Positions 59,201 to 64,000 of a stretch of DNA of 64,000 bases are shown piece by piece; within the stretch, counting starts at the first letter, position 1; each line of letters starts with the position of its first letter. Source of the stretch: Gossypium raimondii (Eukaryota; Streptophyta; Magnoliopsida; Malvales; Malvaceae); contig NC_068565.1 of NCBI RefSeq assembly GCF_025698545.1, positions 682,001 to 746,000 on the forward strand, in the 5' to 3' direction. A program made the position numbers and the translations under genes. Below the pieces are notes generated by a model. The model saw nothing but the letters and a program-made list of their open reading frames with translations. It made no database searches and was not told where the DNA came from.

Positions 59201-59995
59201 CTCTATTCTATCCCCACGAAGCCACTGCAGGGCAGTTTTGACCTGAGAAACAGGCACATGGACTAGACATTATTCCCATTGGCTTTGAATTGCACCACAA
59301 AAATTAGCAATGTCCCCAACAAACCTGAAATTCCACTTCATCCGCAGTCATCGCCCCACCAGCTCTCGCAAGATGGCCAAGAACTTTACTAGCAAGAACT
59401 AGTATTTCAGGATCACGCTTAGTCTCGAAAACAGTCCGCATATAATTAGAAAACCTGGAAACCTTGGAGGCATTCTCCCCAAGTGCGACATCTATCAACT
59501 CATCAATAGCTCTTAAAGCTCCCATGTTCTGTGCAACATCGTTACTTTCCAACAGGCTCGAAATTCGATCATATAACTGGTCCATAAAACGAGAAAACGC
59601 TTCCCCGCTAAGGTCACGAGCTTCTTCTTCCACATGCTTCTTCAATGCTAATGAAGTTCCCTCCTGCTCACAATCAAAAAAAGCCAAAATTATAAAAAAT
59701 TTCAAACAAATAAAGGATAATCAATTTAACTGCTATTCTGCTAAGGTTAATCTTATTCTTCAATCTTTCAGCTAAGAATCCCGAAAATTCAATTTCAAAT
59801 TCCTTCCACTCTCTACAACTCAGCAAGAGAAATAGAGAAAGAAAAAAGCAAGGGAGTGAAGTGGAAAAACATCACCTTAGGGTTGCCACGGGTACAGAGG
59901 TCGGCGAGTATACGGTTTAGCGCTTCGAAGCTTCCGCCGGCGGGACCAGATGCGGCCAGTCCACAAAAGCGAAGGCTCTGTAAAGTCACCGCCAT
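39955..59995 (-). CDS. TOR: TARGET OF RAPAMYCIN (TOR) protein kinase, 57 exons
   Basis: The serine/threonine kinase at the centre of TORC1, with RAPTOR and LST8, which couples nutrients and energy to translation, growth and autophagy. I could place 57 exons from ATG (59995) to TGA (39955), 7425 coding bases, about 2475 residues allowing for three missing bases; Arabidopsis TOR has 2481. Order: N-terminal HEAT repeats, FAT, FRB, kinase and FATC domains; their exons are listed separately. The start is the first AUG in frame. The protein end, YVGWCPFW, matches Arabidopsis exactly. All introns are GT-AG apart from one GC-AG (after 43918). Exons 8, 9 and 10 each lack a single base relative to the expected frame, causing an early stop as written. 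The last exon is only 19 bp. Confidence 0.95.
40190..40670. repeat. Degenerate AATGACCCAAAC repeats in the last TOR intron
   Basis: A 10-20 bp theme (CTCAAAATGACCCAAAC and variants) recurs at least eight times with drift. The frame at 40322-40519 on the minus strand comes from this low-complexity sequence. Confidence 0.6.
41570..43844 (-). other. TOR: TOR exons 47-54: PI3K-like kinase domain
   Basis: Exons: 43844-43778, 43549-43389, 43214-43041, 42912-42784, 42692-42609, 42019-41958, 41882-41810, 41704-41570. Visible landmarks: the ATP-binding region [17 protein letters not shown] (exon 48), the catalytic loop GLGDRHPSN with its Asp and Asn (exon 52) and the metal-binding HIDFGD (exon 53). 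All key residues are present, so the kinase core is intact. Confidence 0.95.
43918..49319 (-). other. TOR: TOR exons 31-46: FAT and FRB domains
   Basis: Exons: 49319-49258, 49080-48983, 48290-48181, 48106-47933, 47853-47788, 47172-47104, 46993-46883, 46548-46408, 46311-46183, 46025-45857, 45692-45481, 45310-45104, 44987-44874, 44785-44582, 44327-44247, 43992-43918. The FAT helices wrap the kinase. The FRB domain spans exons 44-46 ([20 protein letters not shown] to [11 protein letters not shown]) and keeps the Ser and Phe positions that contact FKBP12-rapamycin in the human protein. The intron after exon 46 starts with GC. Confidence 0.9.
49438..59995 (-). other. TOR: TOR exons 1-30: HEAT-repeat region
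   Basis: Exons: 59995-59876, 59663-59325, 59242-59168, 59000-58828, 58324-58226, 57771-57612, 57517-57374, 57215-57047, 56958-56761, 56689-56496, 56374-56222, 55432-55311, 55241-55142, 54976-54881, 54633-54503, 54345-54243, 54166-53981, 53883-53791, 53671-53636, 53536-53438, 53346-53248, 53107-52945, 52598-52474, 52352-52300, 51782-51659, 51558-51373, 50500-50348, 50277-50125, 49736-49665, 49572-49438. The N-terminal solenoid binds RAPTOR. It shows typical paired-helix segments ([37 protein letters not shown]). Exon 26 holds an acidic, less conserved linker ([13 protein letters not shown]). Confidence 0.9.
56496..57215 (-). other. TOR: TOR exons 8-10 with three single-base deficits
   Basis: In exon 8 the frame breaks near 57139-57145 between AKAMGP and MESHV. 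In exon 9 it breaks near 56809-56813 between ELSGS and VQLALQ. In exon 10 it breaks near 56600-56610 between KDAA and KLVANS. Each break is one base short, in the same direction. Read as written, the shifted frame meets a TAA at the end of exon 9. Splice sites around all three exons are intact. The other 54 exons show no such problem. Confidence 0.85.
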
Positions 59996-60299
59996 AAAAA
60001 CCCCTACCCTGACCACTAACTGCTGAAAATCCAACCCTAAAATGTTAAAAAAAAATTTGTATAAAAAATGCGTATCGGATCTTTGGTTCAAGGCATCGAA
60101 TCCAACGACGATAAGCTCGAAAAGAAGAAGAAGAAGAAGAAGAGAGAAATTAGAAGAAGAATCGATAAATGACGTTAAAAATACGCGTGGAGAGTGTGCA
60201 CCACCACGAAGAATAAAGCCTTTCGCTTTGGCAAATTGGAACTGAGCATTTGACGGCAAAGGCAATTTTGGTGTGGCTGTCCCCCTATCCAAGGATGTG
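59996..60299 (-). promoter_or_regulatory. TOR: TOR leader and proximal promoter
   Basis: The coding-strand leader contains a CTTCTT-type pyrimidine tract (complement of 60117-60145), frequent in plant 5' leaders. There is no AUG in the TOR frame between 60292 and 59995, which supports the chosen start. No TATA box is obvious. Confidence 0.4.
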
Positions 60300-61596
60300 T
60301 TTTCTTACTTATTTACTATAATTCCATCTATTTTCCCCACTATTAACCCAAACCAAACTTGGTTGAGCCGAATTCAAGTAATTTTCGGGTGTAGATGTTC
60401 TTCTGTCACATTTGAATGGAATTGAAATTATTAATTCAGATAATTGTATTGAACTAAATGAATCAGGATTTTTATTTATATGTACATATATATTTAAAAT
60501 TTTAATAATATTTTAATTAAACTAGTCGAATCGACAAACTGATATAGCCTACTAATTGATTCGATCATTCGTCTAGTTTTAAAAACATTATCTTTAGCCT
60601 TGACTCAACTTTGATATTCGACCTGAGCTCAATTGATAAATAACTCAAGTTTGAACAGGTTTAAACTAATTTATCAAATTTCTTACTTAGACTCAGATCT
60701 AAGTAAATTATTATCAACATAACAAGGGAAAATAATGTAATTTTACAATATAAAGAAATGTTAAAATGAAAATTTTGATTAGGCTCGAAAATTATTTGAA
60801 TTGAGTATTAAAGTGTTCAAATTCAACTTTATCAATAACTATAATTACTCAAATTCAACTTTATTTAATTTTTTTCTTCGTTTAGCTCTTAAACTTGTTT
60901 TACTTATCAAATCATCAAAAATATGAATGAATAAGTTAACATTGTTGACGTACACGTGAATTACCACGTGGATGTCACGTAAACAATTAATTAATTCTTT
61001 TAAATTCAAATATATATAATTATTTTTAACATAAAATATATGAAAACATTTTAATATTTTTAATTTTAAAAGAAATAATTAATTTCTAATGGGCATGCAG
61101 TTGCAACGTAGATGCCATGTCAGTAAAGTTAACTAATGACTTTTTCATCAATTTTTAGGTGATTTGATAAATAATACAAATTTAAGAACTAAAAGAGGTA
61201 AAAAAATTAGATAGGAAGCTAAAATGACTTTCTTTTTTGTAATGTTGGAGGATCAAATAAATCATTATACTTATAATATATTATAATAAATTTGGTCAAA
61301 TTGGTTAGAATTAAAAATATAATAAACTTGTGTTGGACGCAAAGTAAGTTATATCACCTAATTCATGAACACCTCTACCCACAATCTTTTTTTTTTTTGT
61401 CGGGGTTCATTCTTTTATCCAAATCAATCCAAAAATCCAATTTATTGTTCATTTAATGTTAAAATAAAAATATTTTATATTAATACATATATTTTTATAA
61501 CTAAATAAAAAAACATTTTGAATTTATTAAACAATTGTTTCAACCAATATAACATACATGAGGTATTATTTGGGTAAATAGTATTTGGTGATGGAC
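60300..61596. other. Intergenic between TOR and the MATE gene
   Basis: AT-rich, no gene. The edges GTGTAGATGTTC (about 60390) and GAACACCTCTA (about 61369) look like decayed hAT ends, but no flanking duplication supports an element. Confidence 0.4.
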
Positions 61597-64000
61597 TTAG
61601 CTAGCAGAATTAGATTCCAACGAAATGTTTGGAGTCTCGGTCGGTCCACCCCACGTTCTTAATCGCTCTTCTGCTTGCACCGCCTGCATCATTTTATTAA
61701 ATTATTATTAATTCAATTAGTAAGCCTAATATGTGCTGATATTAAATTATTTTAATGTATCGTTTATTCGTTTTCGGTCTATCGATAGTTTTAATATTTT
61801 ATATATATCACATATACATGCAATTATATCTCGGTTACATATATATTTATATATTTACATGCAAATAAAAAATTTTAATTTTTAAATGTAGCTATAAATG
61901 AATGAAAGTAGTTAAGATAAAAAGTGTTAAAAATTATTAAAAATATTATACCAACAGGTACAAGTTGAAATAAATCTAAAGGCTTAAACGCACCGGAATG
62001 GTAGAAAAACATTGAAATTTTGAATTTGTGTAAGTGTCACTACCTTGTGAATTATCCTATGAATTTGTATCTGTGAATTATCCTTCACATGCCCCTTAAC
62101 TTCTTCTCCCCTTGGTGTTAAACTCATGTTTTGAAGTTTTTTAGGTGAGGCTAAGGGCCCCTTTGGATAGACGGTACATTTACTTGTGATTAGTGTAAAA
62201 ACAGCGGTAGCGGTAAGATTAGATATTATAGTAATACTGTACCGTGAGATAAAAAAAAAGAAGAAACTAAACACATTGCATTGAAGGTAAACGCCCATCC
62301 AAATGGACCCTAACTCTTTCTGAAGAAGTTTTCGAAGTGTCATTCATCTAGAGCCAACGAATCATTCATTGAGTTGGCATTTTCCCTGGATCAATCCAAT
62401 CTGACGCACAACTAGATCTAACAAGATGGATCCACTCTATGAACCTAGACTCTTTGTCACTCAAGCACTCGTCAGAGCCGAGAGACAAAACTTTGGCTTG
62501 ACGTGGAGTTGGTATGCTCTAGATAAATGACATTTCAATAACTTTCTTTGATAGAGTCAACCTTCCGTCAACAAAAACATTTTACACTTGTGCATCTTTC
62601 GAAAAATTAATGATTTGTAATAACATAAACCCCAAAACATTGACGTAACCATATTATATTCATGTTACTTTTCTGTGTTATGATTTGGTTTACCTCATTT
62701 CGCCAAGTGGCTCGGAGCATTACAAAGAGTAGGATGGTGGTTTGAAGGACGGTCCCGATCAGCATACCGAACCAAATCCCTTGCACCCTCAGCTTAAATT
62801 TGAAACCTAGCAAAGCTCCTGCCGGAATTCCAAGTAGATAATAGCAAGTAATGTTGATTAACCCAACATATGCTTGCCATCCTGCCCCTACTGCCACTCC
62901 TATACAACCAACAAAAATTAAAACAAGAGTTAATTTCTTTTTTTCTCTTCAATTATCATAGTTTTTATGTCGAGTTGCTTGGACTCATGTGTAACTATCA
63001 TATATGGGTATGGATTATGAATTTTTCACATATTTCGGTAATTTTTTGTTATGAAAGTTTTTCTTAATCGACTATTATATAAAATAACTAAATTGACCTA
63101 CATATTTAGTATAAACCGACATAATTGAATCGACTTAACATCGATCATTTGGTTAATTAAGTTTGTTAACCGATTTAAAATAAATATATTGTGATAAAAT
63201 TATTAAAGATAATAAATATATTAATATATTGAATTGATTTAACCGACTTATATATTAAAAAAAGTATAAATATATTTGAACTATCTTAAAAATATTTAAT
63301 ATTAAGTTGGTCGGTTCAATTATGAAATTCAATGATCATTAATAGTCGAACATAACCAAATAAACCAATCATACAATTAATGAGAAAGGATTGTATGAAA
63401 CTCTGATTCCACGTCATCTTTATTATTTTTTAATTGAAGAATGATAAATCAGATTTTTTTCTCCTTATTTTCAACTTTTTCTTCCTAAAAAAATTTAAAT
63501 TCGACTAAAACTGCTAAAAAGCAAGAGAAAAAATCCGATTTGGCATTTTTCCATTAGAAAGTGATAAGGATGACATGTAATTATAGTTTTATACGATATC
63601 TTCTCACAATTAACTTGGAATTGATTCTGACTTTTTTTTTAAGTACCCATACTTCAAATATATACACGAGTATTTGACTTTCAATGACTCTCTAAATACC
63701 TCAAATAATGCTCATGTTTTATATATATATATATATATGTATTCGTAGCAAACACATACTAATCCAATGCTCATATGCAAATTCAAATATCGTAGCTAAA
63801 AGTAAATCAGATTGCAATACTTTACCATGCAGAACAGGTAAAATGCTATTGAGGAAGACTGTTGCTGCAAGAAAATACCCAAGCTTCGACGCCGCCTTTA
63901 TAACCAGCTGTTTGTCGGTGAACAACTTCGGAAAATCGTGTTTGGTTGCTAGAATAATCGCCATGAAAATAATTCCGACTGCCAAAGATGTTAACACGAC
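61597..64000 (-). CDS. MATE/DTX multidrug and toxic compound extrusion transporter, 3' part
   Basis: A proton-coupled exporter of organic compounds with about twelve membrane helices; only the C-terminal half is in the window. Exons: beyond 64000 to 63826, 62899-62694 and 61683-61597, joined in frame. The first contains SLAVGIIFMAIILATKHDFP, then the DKQLVIKAAS segment. The second holds GVAVGAGWQAYVGLINITC, the typical MATE helix-10 region, and GIWFGMLIGTVLQT. The third is a hydrophilic tail (AEERLRTWGG, ending NSAS). I chose the AATGAG|GTAAAC donor and the ATGCAG acceptor because they restore a normal MATE tail; reading through instead gives 28 unusual residues. The substrate cannot be told from this part. 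Confidence 0.85.
62155..62310. mobile_element. Tourist-like (PIF/Harbinger) MITE in the last MATE intron
   Basis: Ends GGGCCCCTTTGGATAGACG and, complemented, GGGTCCATTTGGATGGGCG form imperfect inverted repeats, flanked by TAA on each side (62152-62154 and 62311-62313), the 3-bp duplication typical of this superfamily. Length 156 bp. Confidence 0.82.
63720..63738. repeat. AT dinucleotide microsatellite
   Basis: Nine or so AT units in an intron of the MATE gene. Confidence 0.9.

Noticed and set aside
60007-60292. N-terminal extension of TOR by the open frame up to 60292
   Set aside because: That frame opens with TTG, not ATG, and contains no AUG before 59995; the segment has leader-like pyrimidine-rich composition.
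60390-61380. Possible hAT element between TOR and MATE
   Set aside because: The ends only loosely match (TAGATGTTC and TAGAGGTGTTC) and the flanking 8-mers do not agree.
61984-62343. 119-codon minus-strand frame
   Set aside because: It spans the Tourist MITE in the MATE intron and resembles no protein.

Overview
This is a plant nuclear window, AT-rich, with intron-rich genes and nested retroelements. The repeats (long Ty3/gypsy LTRs ending in GTGTTACA, hAT and Mutator MITEs) and the close match of the genes to rosid proteins suggest Malvaceae, most likely cotton (Gossypium). That assignment rests on recognition, not on a search.

Left part (1-27.2 kb) is accessory and repeat-dominated. It holds four members of a small secreted repeat-protein family on the minus strand: 4822-5499 intact, 9881-10372 shortened at the C-terminus, 19076-19390 lacking its 5' end, 19665-20238 broken by a frameshifting deletion. 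They share upstream blocks and a segmental duplication (about 9.85-11.56 kb against 19.78-21.19 kb). Between them lie a solo LTR with a perfect 5-bp target duplication (5943-8182), a long LTR-like block (11858-15773) with a complete hAT element inside it (13486-14727), a decayed gypsy gag (15803-17060), MITEs and SINE-like sequences. At 23.4-25.8 kb a Gly/Tyr/Ser/Pro repeat locus is split by a 1.48-kb TG...CA insertion. At 27.2 kb there is an orphan 3' exon of a LIM-domain gene.

Right part (27.9-64 kb) is genic. In order: an MRS2-3-type magnesium transporter (minus, 27935-31418); an EGY3-type chloroplast membrane pseudoprotease (plus, 33079-36533), head to head with it; a heavy-metal-associated-domain protein (plus, 38050-39127); the complete TARGET OF RAPAMYCIN kinase gene (minus, 39955-59995, 57 exons modelled, about 2475 codons); and the 3' half of a MATE/DTX transporter (minus, 61597 to beyond the right edge). 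I placed exon boundaries by canonical splice sites, frame continuity and remembered homologues.

Two quality points matter. Three consecutive TOR exons (57.2-56.5 kb) each lack one base relative to the expected frame, while the other 54 are in frame. The MRS2 model has a one-base mismatch at its exon 4/5 junction. These could be assembly errors or real lesions. The genes show no shared pathway; they are ordinary neighbours on a plant chromosome.
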